NCBI GenBank assembly: GCA_045631225.1 | Contig: JAZQUG010000010.1 | Location: 30,348 to 94,347, forward strand | Source: Fimenecus sp045631225 | Lineage (GTDB): Bacteria > Bacillota > Clostridia > Oscillospirales > Acutalibacteraceae | Direction of reading: 5' to 3' | DNA: 64,000 nucleotides | Part shown: positions 44,586 through 52,582 of the stretch, piece after piece | Numbering within the stretch: the first letter of the stretch is position 1 | Layout of the letters: every line of letters begins with the position of its first letter | Position numbers and translations under genes: made by a program | The notes under the pieces: generated by a model | What the model saw: the letters and a program-made list of their open reading frames with translations, nothing else | Told to the model about the DNA's origin: nothing | Database searches by the model: none

Positions 44586-46469
44586 TTAAAAGTAGTATTC
44601 TTTATCTGCCTTATATTCCTTGTAAAACTTTGATAACATTTTATTTAATTCTTCTTTCGTTGGGTCATATTTTTCATAGTTTCCCATATATAGATTAACA
44701 TCTATTCCTATATCTTCAAAAAAGTTATAAGTTTCTTCTAGTGATATTAAATTAATTTTCCATTCATATTTATCATAATAATTTATCATTATTATATCAA
44801 AATTTAATAATTCTTCAATGCATACTTTTTTAGTTTCGTCTAGTTTTTCAAGTGTGTCTAATGCGTTTAATATGTTATCTATAAATGGTCTTATTTTATC
44901 ATAATATTTATAGATGTAGTCAAGTTCTTTTAGTAGTTTTTCGCGTTCTTCTGCTAGTGCGTTTAATCTATCGTTATATAATGTTAATGCACTTGGTGTT
45001 AATCCTATTCTTTGTATCATTAATTCATCTGCAAGTGTATTAATATCTGTTATTTTTGTTTTTAATTCTTCTATCTGTTCTTCACTTGATGAAAAATAAT
45101 ATTCGAAAATAGGAATTAATGTAAATAATAATTCTTTCTTTTGTTTCCATTTTTCCATTTTTATAAAGCTTTCAAAATTTTCTTGTAATTCTTTATATCT
45201 TCTTTCAATTTCCTTAAAAGATAAATTATTATTATTGCAAACTTTTAGACCATTCTTTTTTTTGTTTGAACAGTTCATTTTTTTTACATATTCACCATTT
45301 TTATTTTTTTCTCCATTTTGGGAATACCATTCATTACATATTCCACACAAAATTTTTTTACTGTAAATTGAGTGTCCTGTATTTCTACCCCTTTTACTAT
45401 TTTTTTCGCTTCGTTCTCTACATATTCTTTCTGCTTTTAAGAACATTTGTAAATCTATTATAGGTTCTAGAATATAATCACATTTATCTATTGAATATCC
45501 ATATAATTTCTTTGTTGCTTTTTCTGTAAAAAGTTCTCCTCTTTGCCATTTCTTTTCCGTATTAACATAACCACAATATTTTTCATTTTGTAATATTCTT
45601 TTTATAGAAGAAATTGAAAAAGGAACACCACCAATTTTTTTACCTTTTTTAGTGGTTTTTAATCTTGTTTTTATTCCTCTTTCATCTAATATGTTTTTTA
45701 TTTGTCTAGAACCGTAGTAAAGTTCTTTGCCATTTTTATCTTTATAAAATCCTGTATATAATCTGAATATTTCTCGTACTATTTTTGATTCTTCTGGTAT
45801 TGGTCTTAATTGACTTGGACTATTTTTATTTTCTATTAATTCATAACCATAAATAAAACTGTTTGTTCTAATTTTTTTTAGTTTAATACTTGCTTCAAAA
45901 CCGCTTTTAACTTTTTTACTGGTATCAATGCTTTTATTTCTGTCTAATTGCTGTATTATTCCTAATAGTGTATCAGACTCTCTATTAAAAGTATCTATAT
46001 TTTCATCTTTGAAATAAATATAGATTCCGTTAGTTCTTAATGTGTATATTAATTCTTGGTTTCCTCGTCTAGTCCAACGTGATGTATTTTTACATAAAAT
46101 ATAATTAATTTTTAGATTGTTTTTTACATTTTCAAGAGTTGATTGATTAATGTTATATACATAGTGTTTTTGCTTTTTCTTGTTTCCTGTTGGTAGTGTA
46201 TCATCTGTATATAATATTTTTTGTTCTATTCCCAAAAATTTTAACATGTTTTGAAAATCTTCACGGTTTTCTGTTGTTCCACTTGACTCGTCGTTATATA
46301 TTGCGTATGTTTCATAATTATATTTTCTTTTGAAATCATCAAAAAAAGAAAAATCTTCATTATCCATTGTCTGAACTTTTAAACTGTTTTCTTGTAATTC
46401 GCTTTCCGTGGAAACTCTACCATAAATCAGGCATTTCCCATTTGTAGGATGGTTATATAAATCATACAT
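44586..46469 (-). CDS. large serine recombinase (integrase of the element)
   Basis: Catalyses integration and excision through a phosphoserine link. The resolvase domain starts CLIYGRVSTESELQENSLKVQ with R18 and nucleophile S20. NTSRWTRRGNQELI and RESDTLLGIIQQLDRNKSIDTSKKV belong to the catalytic core and helix E. The recombinase DNA-binding domain (SSIKRILQNEKYCGY), a zinc ribbon (CGICNEWYSQNG...MNCSNKKKNGLKVC) and a coiled coil follow; 627 residues. One oddity is an insert of about 30 residues within the catalytic domain (GIEQKILYTDDTLPTGNKKK). It lies at the element's end, abutting the att site. A hairpin covers its ribosome site (46479-46522). Confidence 0.9.
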   Translation of the reverse strand: MYDLYNHPTNGKCLIYGRVSTESELQENSLKVQTMDNEDFSFFDDFKRKYNYETYAIYNDESSGTTENREDFQNMLKFLGIEQKILYTDDTLPTGNKKKQKHYVYNINQSTLENVKNNLKINYILCKNTSRWTRRGNQELIYTLRTNGIYIYFKDENIDTFNRESDTLLGIIQQLDRNKSIDTSKKVKSGFEASIKLKKIRTNSFIYGYELIENKNSPSQLRPIPEESKIVREIFRLYTGFYKDKNGKELYYGSRQIKNILDERGIKTRLKTTKKGKKIGGVPFSISSIKRILQNEKYCGYVNTEKKWQRGELFTEKATKKLYGYSIDKCDYILEPIIDLQMFLKAERICRERSEKNSKRGRNTGHSIYSKKILCGICNEWYSQNGEKNKNGEYVKKMNCSNKKKNGLKVCNNNNLSFKEIERRYKELQENFESFIKMEKWKQKKELLFTLIPIFEYYFSSSEEQIEELKTKITDINTLADELMIQRIGLTPSALTLYNDRLNALAEEREKLLKELDYIYKYYDKIRPFIDNILNALDTLEKLDETKKVCIEELLNFDIIMINYYDKYEWKINLISLEETYNFFEDIGIDVNLYMGNYEKYDPTKEELNKMLSKFYKEYKADKEYYF

Positions 46470-46478
46470 AAAATTAAA

Positions 46479-46531
46479 TCCTCCCTATGTATCATATTAA
46501 TCATTATAATACATAGGGAGGAATTACGCAA
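46479..46531 (-). promoter_or_regulatory. promoter inside a ribosome-site-sequestering hairpin (recombinase)
   Basis: Minus strand: arm TCCTCCCTATGTAT (46522-46509), loop TATAATGATTAATATG (46508-46493), arm ATACATAGGGAGGA (46492-46479), then nine bases to the ATG at 46469. The second arm is the ribosome site AGGGAGG and the first arm is its exact complement. A promoter straddles the first arm: TTGCGT (46531-46526), 17-base spacer, TATAAT (46508-46503). Its start near 46496 gives RNA lacking the first arm, while read-through RNA would fold and hide the site. Confidence 0.75.
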
Positions 46532-46541
46532 CATATAATAT

Positions 46542-47291
46542 TTATCTATCATCAATAATGTTAAATTTAACTTTCTTTTTTTCTTTATCTTTAGAATTTT
46601 CATCAATAAATTTTGAATAAATATTATTAAAATATAATCTTTTGTTTAGTTCCCAATCGAGAGGCTGACCAAATAAGGTTTCATAAGTTTTTAAACGTGC
46701 TTCTTTCTCTGCGTTTGCTTTGTGCCACTCTAAACTTGTAGTGTGTTCTGCCTTTGTTAATCGCTTATCTTTCCCTCTTTGTAGTCCTAAATCTTTAACA
46801 GCTTCATAATATGATGTCTGTAATTTCCGCATAGTATCAGCCCCATTTAAAAGTGCTCGGCAGTTCAATTTACCCGACCTGTCGAGAGGAATTAAGATTA
46901 TATGGATATGGCCATCAGAATATTCTGTTTGATGATATTGAGCATCATAGAGATTTGAACTTAAAAAAGTGTCGGAAACCCATTGGACACTTTGACGAAT
47001 GAATCTGGGGATTTCTTCGGGTGTTAATGAGCCATTAGTGAAACTCATTAAAAGCTCTAGACCTACCACCGCATTACTTCTTACTTTTTGATTTTCAGTT
47101 TTCTTATTAAAAAATTCTGTGTAATTTTTTCCTAACTTTTTATTTTCTTCTATTTGCTTAATTTTAATATCTGCTTCTGGAATATCTTTAACAATGCTTT
47201 TACATGGGATTAGTCTTTGATTGTGCTTTAATCTATTTTCCACATCTGTTAAAGTTTTAATTTTCTCAATTCTTAAAACTGCGTAGCCGAT
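46542..47291 (-). CDS. MobV-like relaxase (mobilization protein), short form
   Basis: Nicks the element's oriT to start transfer. The N-terminal GYAVLRIEKIKTLTDVENRLKH and the metal motif YSDGHIHIILIPLDRSGKLNCR, followed by ADTMRKLQTSYYEAVKDLGLQRG, match the MobV (Pre/Mob) family. About 249 residues, shorter than plasmid Mob proteins (usually over 400). The conserved N-terminus has no ATG: an AAGGAAG site lies seven bases before an ATC codon (47291-47289) exactly where ATG is expected; the first standard start is GTG at 47243, which would cut off the first strand. It may use ATC or be start-damaged. Confidence 0.75.
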   Translation of the reverse strand: MGYAVLRIEKIKTLTDVENRLKHNQRLIPCKSIVKDIPEADIKIKQIEENKKLGKNYTEFFNKKTENQKVRSNAVVGLELLMSFTNGSLTPEEIPRFIRQSVQWVSDTFLSSNLYDAQYHQTEYSDGHIHIILIPLDRSGKLNCRALLNGADTMRKLQTSYYEAVKDLGLQRGKDKRLTKAEHTTSLEWHKANAEKEARLKTYETLFGQPLDWELNKRLYFNNIYSKFIDENSKDKEKKKVKFNIIDDR

Positions 47292-47311
47292 AAAATCACT
47301 TCCTTTTAATT

Positions 47312-47358
47312 ACAATTTTTAAAATTGTATAAACTCACTACACAATTTTAGAAATTGT
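47312..47358 (-). other. oriT-like site upstream of the relaxase
   Basis: Two near-identical palindromes, ACAATTTTTAAAATTGT (47312-47328) and ACAATTTTAGAAATTGT (47342-47358), flank TAGTGAGTTTATAC (minus strand). This resembles the pMV158/MobV nick region TAGTGTGTTATAC. The position just before a MobV-like gene is where such an origin of transfer normally lies. Confidence 0.6.
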
Positions 47359-47380
47359 TTCTTTCGCTCTGCGAGGCTTT

Positions 47381-48466
47381 TTATATCTCTAAATCATCTA
47401 TATCTAAATGCTTAATCACTTTGTTTTTTTGCTTGGATTCAAATCTATCAAATATATCAGTTTTTTCATCTTCAAAATAAAATGATGATAAATATTTTTC
47501 AGGCTTTGAAAACTCGGATTTCCAATATTCTAACTCCTCATTTTTCAACCCGGTAAAGCTTCCGCTTAATAAATCCACGCCACAAATTATTATATTCCCA
47601 CACGCAACATCAAAAATTTCAGCGCTTCCGAATTCATCTATATGTGAAAATTTTAAACTTTTGTTTATGGGGAGCCCGTAGATTTTTCCACTCTCATTTA
47701 CAATTAAATCACAACATCTATTTTTATCGTTGGTAATGTTTTTTAAACTTATTGTTTCAATATAACCGCCTACCAATCCCTGAAAAATTGAAAGTGTATC
47801 ATCATTTTCTTTTAAATAAAGTATTTCGGGGGATTTGCCTACTTCAAAAAATAAAATAGGCATTGTTTGAAAATCCTCGTCATCACTTTCTGAAAACTTA
47901 ATTTTTATAGTTTCTTTTTCATTGTTGTATGTTTCTAAAATATCAATTATTGAATTTTCAAAATCTTTTAATATGTAATTTGCAGGAGCATCAAAATCTA
48001 TTGTTATATGTTCAATGTTATATGTAATTTTATTTTTAATTTCCTCTGTTATTTTGTTAATTTCGTTTTTATCTGTATTTAATGTAATTGTCTTATTATC
48101 CAAGTAATCAGCAATAGCATTATGAATTACAATGTTTTTATTTTCATTTAATGAATCAAAATAATATATAAATTCCGCTTGGGTGTATAATTCACTAACA
48201 CTTTGAGGAGTGCCAAAATCCTCAAATACTTTATTCATATATGGCATGAATTCAATATTTGAACAAGTTTTAAGTAAATCTGAAACATACTTATTTATTG
48301 CCAAGCTTGACAGTTCAGTAATAATATCATTAACACATCTAAAATCATTATTAATAATAGTTTCTTTAAATTCCTCGCACACATCTTTAATTTGAGGGCA
48401 GTTATACTTTTGTATATATTCTTTTTTAAAAATCAAATCATTTAAATTAATTACTTTTTCCACCAT
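47381..48466 (-). CDS. DUF3846-type protein of the mobile element
   Basis: 361-residue cytoplasmic protein of unknown role. The C-terminal third (residues about 215-310: ILYLKENDDTLSIFQGLVGGYIETISL, LIVNESGKIYGLPINK, DVACGNIIICG) has the pattern of DUF3846, a domain common on clostridial mobile elements and phages. The N-terminal two thirds are helical and acidic with no motif I know. The ATG at 48466 is chosen because AAAGGTGG lies nine bases upstream; that site is the arm of a 12-bp inverted repeat. It lies between the primase and the oriT-like site. Confidence 0.7.
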   Translation of the reverse strand: MVEKVINLNDLIFKKEYIQKYNCPQIKDVCEEFKETIINNDFRCVNDIITELSSLAINKYVSDLLKTCSNIEFMPYMNKVFEDFGTPQSVSELYTQAEFIYYFDSLNENKNIVIHNAIADYLDNKTITLNTDKNEINKITEEIKNKITYNIEHITIDFDAPANYILKDFENSIIDILETYNNEKETIKIKFSESDDEDFQTMPILFFEVGKSPEILYLKENDDTLSIFQGLVGGYIETISLKNITNDKNRCCDLIVNESGKIYGLPINKSLKFSHIDEFGSAEIFDVACGNIIICGVDLLSGSFTGLKNEELEYWKSEFSKPEKYLSSFYFEDEKTDIFDRFESKQKNKVIKHLDIDDLEI

Positions 48467-48475
48467 AATTAAAAA

Positions 48476-48549
48476 CCACCTTTCATAATCCTTTAAATAA
48501 AGTATGAAAGGTGGCACTAATAATTAAAAGAAAATGTATATTTACGCAA
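48476..48549 (-). promoter_or_regulatory. promoter and ribosome-site hairpin of the DUF3846 gene
   Basis: Minus strand: arm CCACCTTTCATA (48514-48503), 15-base loop, arm TATGAAAGGTGG (48487-48476) carrying the ribosome site, then TTTTTAATT and ATG. Upstream, TTGCGT (48549-48544), 17 bases, TAATTA (48526-48521) form a possible promoter sharing TTGCGTAA with the recombinase promoter. Its start would fall at about the first base of the first arm, so its own RNA could fold; the T-rich tail could also make this a weak terminator. Confidence 0.6.
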
Positions 48550-48580
48550 TAGGAAACGACAAAAATAACACCGCACTATA

Positions 48581-50002
48581 TTATATTTTATGTTTAATTA
48601 TGTTGTTATTTTTTTGGATTCGCTGCACTGTTCTTTGAGATATTCCTAACTGTGTGGCTATTTCTTTTGTAGTCATTGTTTGATGAGATAATATAAATTC
48701 AATTTGTTTGTTTTTTTTGTTTTTTGTTGATGCTTTGCGTTTGTCTGATTTTCTTTTATTTCTTTGGTAGGTTGCTAATGCTTTGCGTTCTTCTGAAAAA
48801 GCACAATAACTATATTTAATATCATCTTTATTAAAATTAAGTAATTCTGCAATTTTAATGTTTGTAAATTGGTATGGCTTAAATCGTTTATATGTGTTTT
48901 CAATAATTGTTATTGCTTCATTTTTAAAATCATTTGTAATGTAGATATTAATTTTATCATTACATTCTTTTTCAGATATTCCCGCAACTCTGCACAAGTT
49001 GGAAAAAATAAAAACAAAGTTATTGCGATAACCTGTAATATCGCCATTATGTCGCATAAAGTAATTGTGTAAATCAATAAGTAAATTATTATATATAGAA
49101 TTTATTTTATAATCTTTACGATACTTCCAACAACTAACATCAACCGTTTCGGATGTTGTTAGTTGTTTGTTTTTTTCTTTTTGTGGTTTCTCATGTTTTG
49201 GTTGTGTAGTTTCTCCTTTATTTTTTTCTCGTGTTGCTTGTGCTTTTGCGTTTCTTTCAGATTTTCTTAACTCATAATAATTATAGTTTTCTTCCTCTGT
49301 TTTCTTAAAAAAATCGAGACGAGAAAAAGAAAAATCAGTTGATGTATTAAGTTCGAATAACTCACTTTTCACTTTATCTTTTTTTATATTATAAGAAAGG
49401 GGAACCCTTATTATATGTGAAATAGGAATACAAGCCACATCACCTTTGTAAAAAGTAGTCAGGCTTCTAACGTATTCTTTTCGATACTCTGTATTTCCGC
49501 AAGATTCTGTAATATAGTATAAATGCAATCCGTGGCCACTTTTACAAACGAAATTTGGCAATAAAAAAACAGGTACTTTATATGTTATCATTAAAAAATT
49601 TATTATATCTTTTTTATTAAAATAACTAATATCTTCTTCTATATCATCTATATCAATATATATACAGTTGGTTTTTAATGCGTTTTTATCTGTTCTAAAA
49701 CCTTTGTAAGAAACAGGAGAAAAATATAAATTAGTTTCAAAATAACAAAGCTTTTTAATTGAAGTTAAATAATTATCATAATTAAATTTTAAATTACAGT
49801 ATATGTTTGAATCTCTATTTAGAAATAACCAATAACAATTTTCAGAATAGGGAATAACAAGTTTTAAAAATTTGTCTAACACTTCATTTTTTGATACTTC
49901 ATTACAATGAATATAATTATATATTTCTTCTTTAAATAATATTTTATTTAGTTCTTCATTTGTTAAATTATCGTTTTCTGTTAAATAATCTTTTAATGAC
50001 AT
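48581..50002 (-). CDS. AEP-type primase/replication protein with C-terminal HTH
   Basis: 473 residues. Residues about 110-210 carry the archaeo-eukaryotic primase signs: metal Asp pair in CIYIDIDD (D117, D119), the SGHGLHLYY motif (155-163), and IIRVPLSYNIK near 198-207, the usual RvPGsyN element. A charged linker (about 245-280) and a helical region follow. The last 45 residues form a helix-turn-helix (MTTKEIATQLGISQRTVQRI). It probably primes or initiates replication of the excised circle, and the HTH may bind its origin. AAGGAG lies eight bases before the ATG, inside a palindrome. Confidence 0.8.
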   Translation of the reverse strand: MSLKDYLTENDNLTNEELNKILFKEEIYNYIHCNEVSKNEVLDKFLKLVIPYSENCYWLFLNRDSNIYCNLKFNYDNYLTSIKKLCYFETNLYFSPVSYKGFRTDKNALKTNCIYIDIDDIEEDISYFNKKDIINFLMITYKVPVFLLPNFVCKSGHGLHLYYITESCGNTEYRKEYVRSLTTFYKGDVACIPISHIIRVPLSYNIKKDKVKSELFELNTSTDFSFSRLDFFKKTEEENYNYYELRKSERNAKAQATREKNKGETTQPKHEKPQKEKNKQLTTSETVDVSCWKYRKDYKINSIYNNLLIDLHNYFMRHNGDITGYRNNFVFIFSNLCRVAGISEKECNDKINIYITNDFKNEAITIIENTYKRFKPYQFTNIKIAELLNFNKDDIKYSYCAFSEERKALATYQRNKRKSDKRKASTKNKKNKQIEFILSHQTMTTKEIATQLGISQRTVQRIQKNNNIIKHKI

Positions 50003-50009
50003 AATAAAA

Positions 50010-50036
50010 ACTCCTTATATAATTTATATAAGGAGT
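50010..50036 (-). promoter_or_regulatory. ribosome-site palindrome of the primase gene
   Basis: ACTCCTTATATAA, one central base, and TTATATAAGGAGT form a perfect 13-bp inverted repeat. The downstream arm (minus strand) contains the AAGGAG ribosome site, followed by TTTTATT and the ATG at 50002. It may hide the site in RNA, bind the HTH protein as an operator, or act as a weak terminator. Confidence 0.65.
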
Positions 50037-50083
50037 ATGAAAGAAAAAATTATATTAATTTTATATATATAAAAAATTATAAT

Positions 50084-51088
50084 TTACCAACATTTTTTAC
50101 AGGCGGTATATCCTAATTCAATAGCTCGTGATTCTGAAACTTGACTAGGATTTTTCATTTTACTACAACTTGAATTACTGTGGTATTTGCTTCCAGAGTT
50201 AGGAATCCAAACCATTCCAGAACCTGATGAGGAATTAGAACCTGATGAAGAATTAGAATCTGATGAGGAATTAGAACTTGATGAGGAATTAGAACTTGAT
50301 GAGGAATTAGAACCTGATGAGGAATTAGAACCTGATGAGGAATTAGAACCTGATGAGGGTTTTTGTGTTGGTGCGTCTGTTTCGGTTTCTGTTTCTTCTT
50401 GTTCAACAACAACTTTTATTTTCTCTGATGTAATGTTGCTATCTATAGATTTTATATATACATATGTTTCACCAGAACCGATTGCGGTAATTGTAGCTTC
50501 TCCATCATGAGACCACGAAGAGGAGTCTTTAAATTCGATTGTTGCAACTTCTGGATTTTCACTAATGAATTCTACTAATTTTTCTTCTTTATATGTAGAA
50601 TGCATGGTTGATATATCAAAATAAACATTTTCCGTTTTTTTCCAACTTTGGTCGAAAATAATGTCTGTTGTTGAAGAAAATTTAATTTCAGATACATTAC
50701 TTTTAACAGTAATTTCAATTTGTTCTGATTTTATTATGGAGTCAGATGTTTCTATGTGAAATGTTGTTGTTCCTGCTTTTAATCCCTTTATTCTAATTAC
50801 ATGACCTTCATCAAAAAATAAATCATTATAATGATAATAAACATATAAAATAGACGGGTCTTCAACAACAATATTAATTTGAGAAATATCAAATTCATTT
50901 GTTGAAGAAATATATAAATCAAATTCTTGTTCATCGGCACCAGCATAAAAAGATTTATTAGGTATATCTTCAATGCTTATATTATATATTCCTGTTGTAG
51001 ATTTTTCTGATGTATCCTCGTACCCACAACCGACTAAAATTAGTAATAAACTAACACAAACAAGTATTATTGATAATGCTTTTTTCAT
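50084..51088 (-). CDS. lipoprotein with Ig-like domains, Ser-rich linker and Cys/His tail
   Basis: 334-residue lipoprotein: lipobox LVGC at residue about 21, two beta-rich bacterial Ig-like (Big_2-type) regions (about 35-130 and 135-235; FISENPEVATIEF and AIGSGETYVYIKS), a Glu/Thr stretch, a repeated NSSSGS linker, and a C-terminal module MVWIPNSGSKYHS..CSKMKNPSQVSESRAIELGYTACKKCW. That tail, likely zinc-binding (His, Cys, CxxC), is nearly identical to the tail of the endonuclease encoded just upstream. GAAGGAG lies before the ATG. It probably sits on the outer membrane face and may act with the nuclease. Confidence 0.78.
   Translation of the reverse strand: MKKALSIILVCVSLLLILVGCGYEDTSEKSTTGIYNISIEDIPNKSFYAGADEQEFDLYISSTNEFDISQINIVVEDPSILYVYYHYNDLFFDEGHVIRIKGLKAGTTTFHIETSDSIIKSEQIEITVKSNVSEIKFSSTTDIIFDQSWKKTENVYFDISTMHSTYKEEKLVEFISENPEVATIEFKDSSSWSHDGEATITAIGSGETYVYIKSIDSNITSEKIKVVVEQEETETETDAPTQKPSSGSNSSSGSNSSSGSNSSSSSNSSSSSNSSSDSNSSSGSNSSSGSGMVWIPNSGSKYHSNSSCSKMKNPSQVSESRAIELGYTACKKCW
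50220..50356 (-). repeat. 18-bp tandem repeats (Ser-rich linker, lipoprotein)
   Basis: About seven copies of an 18-base unit (plus-strand core GATGAGGAATTAGAACCT) encode NSSSGS hexapeptides. Units differ at one or two bases. Copy number can change in frame. Confidence 0.9.
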
Positions 51089-51112
51089 TTATAATTACTC
51101 CTTCATTTTTAT

Positions 51113-52468
51113 TTACCAACACTTTTTACAGGCGGTATATCCTAATTCAATAGCTCGTGATTCTGAAACTTGACTAGGATTTTTCATATTACTACAACCT
51201 GAATAACTGTGGTATTTGCTTCCAGAGTTAGGAATCCAAACCATTCCAGAACCTGATGAGGAATTAGAATCTGATGAGGAATTAGAACCTGATGAGGAAT
51301 TAGAACCTGATGAGGAATTAGAACCTGATGAGGAATTAGAACCTGATGAGGAATTAGAACCTGATGAAGAATTAGAACCTGATGAAGAATTAGAACCTGA
51401 TGAGGAACTAGAACTTGATGAAGAACTAGAATTACTTGGTCCTGTACTTTTTCCTGTGGTATAATCAATTGTTATTCCAGGTTGTACATTATAGCAAAAT
51501 ACATTGAAACAAATGCCGTCCCCATCATCCTCAACGGAATATGCTTCCATTTGAACCCCACTTGCTACAAGGTTATTTCCATTAAATATTGGTGTTATAC
51601 GATATGCTACATGATTTCCTGTTTCTTTAATATAGTCAGCAACCATATTTTCAAATGGCAACATTCCTTGTGTATTCATATATCTAGTGCCAGTAATAAG
51701 ATTTCTATTGTTTGCATTTTCTGCTGATAATTGCCAACCTATTAAATGACACCTATTATAGAGATATCCGCCAGAAATACCATTGTATTTTGCTTGAATC
51801 CAACCTGTAGGCTTAATATGACTTATGCTTCCACGCTCTTCATTATTTGACGGCATAATTTCTTTACCACAAGAAGCGACGGCAACACCGCAACGCCCTA
51901 AATAATCTAATTGGCTATATTTTTCATAAGCAATTGTTGTTAGTTCAGATGAGTTAAAATTAGGTTGGTTATTATTAATTATTATGTAGGGTTGTCCAGA
52001 ATAGGCGGGAATAGAAGACAAGTTTATTGAACCTAATGATGAACTAGAACCTGATGAGGGTTTTTGTGTTGGTGCGTCTGTTTCGGTTTCTGTCGGTGCT
52101 TCTGGTTCAGTTTCTGTTTCGGTTTCTGTTTCGGTTTCTGTTTCGTTAGTTGATGATTCTTCTAATAAAATTGAATTTGTTTCATCAATATTAAGTTCTG
52201 TGTTTAATCCTGTAGGTTCATCTACAGTTGATTCTGGTGGGGTAGGTAATGTTATAATTGCCGTAAAAAAGATTAGTATGGAAAGACCGATAGCAATTAT
52301 AGGTTTAATTTTAAACTTTTTAAATAAATTTCTAATTGGTTTAATTGGTGCAATTAGAACCGCAGAAATTAATAATAGTATGGTTGAAATAGCTGAACCT
52401 GTACCACATGATATTAGAATACATAAAATAGCAAAAGCCCATTGCATTAATGATAGAATTTTTTTCAT
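51113..52468 (-). CDS. membrane-anchored DNA/RNA non-specific endonuclease
   Basis: 451 residues. Two or three N-terminal helices (to about residue 75), a Glu/Thr linker, a beta-beta-alpha-metal nuclease domain (about 155-340) with the His motif YNRCHLIGWQL (H241) and Asn in ENANNRNLITGTRYMNTQGMLPFENMVADYI, a long NSSSGS linker, and the tail MVWIPNSGSKYHS..CSNMKNPSQVSESRAIELGYTACKKCW. The family includes streptococcal EndA-like DNA-entry nucleases and secreted DNases, so it should cut DNA outside the membrane. The ATG at 52468 is chosen from AAAGGTG five bases upstream. It is the first gene of the element's single-strand gene row. Confidence 0.85.
   Translation of the reverse strand: MKKILSLMQWAFAILCILISCGTGSAISTILLLISAVLIAPIKPIRNLFKKFKIKPIIAIGLSILIFFTAIITLPTPPESTVDEPTGLNTELNIDETNSILLEESSTNETETETETETETEPEAPTETETDAPTQKPSSGSSSSLGSINLSSIPAYSGQPYIIINNNQPNFNSSELTTIAYEKYSQLDYLGRCGVAVASCGKEIMPSNNEERGSISHIKPTGWIQAKYNGISGGYLYNRCHLIGWQLSAENANNRNLITGTRYMNTQGMLPFENMVADYIKETGNHVAYRITPIFNGNNLVASGVQMEAYSVEDDGDGICFNVFCYNVQPGITIDYTTGKSTGPSNSSSSSSSSSSSGSNSSSGSNSSSGSNSSSGSNSSSGSNSSSGSNSSSGSNSSSDSNSSSGSGMVWIPNSGSKYHSYSGCSNMKNPSQVSESRAIELGYTACKKCW
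51246..51432 (-). repeat. 18-bp tandem repeats (Ser-rich linker, nuclease)
   Basis: About ten copies of the same 18-base unit as at 50220-50356. The flanking 3' module (51113-51245) is nearly identical to 50084-50219, so the two genes share a duplicated 3' end. Confidence 0.9.
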
Positions 52469-52490
52469 ATAAATCACCTTTAATAAAATC

Positions 52491-52538
52491 TATAAATATA
52501 ATACCCCTTATTATATTTATATCGTAAAAAATAGACAA
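52491..52538 (-). promoter_or_regulatory. promoter with overlapping dyad for the nuclease gene
   Basis: Minus strand: TTGTCT (52538-52533), 17-base spacer, TATAAT (52515-52510). A perfect 13-bp inverted repeat, TATAAATATAATA and TATTATATTTATA around AGGGG (52521-52491), covers the -10 box and the start site. It could be an operator. Transcripts from here would lack the first arm. Confidence 0.7.
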
Positions 52539-52582
52539 AATGTTACAAAATTCAATAAAAAAAAACAAAACGGGATAATGTA

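Noticed and set aside
50187..50510. Plus-strand frame rich in DEELEP repeats opposite the lipoprotein linker (also at 51216-51464)
   Set aside because: It is the antisense of the 18-bp Ser-rich repeats; no ribosome site and no sense outside the repeat.
51246..51432. Tandem repeats considered as a CRISPR array
   Set aside because: Units are 18 bases with no spacers, they stay in one reading frame, and no cas genes are present.
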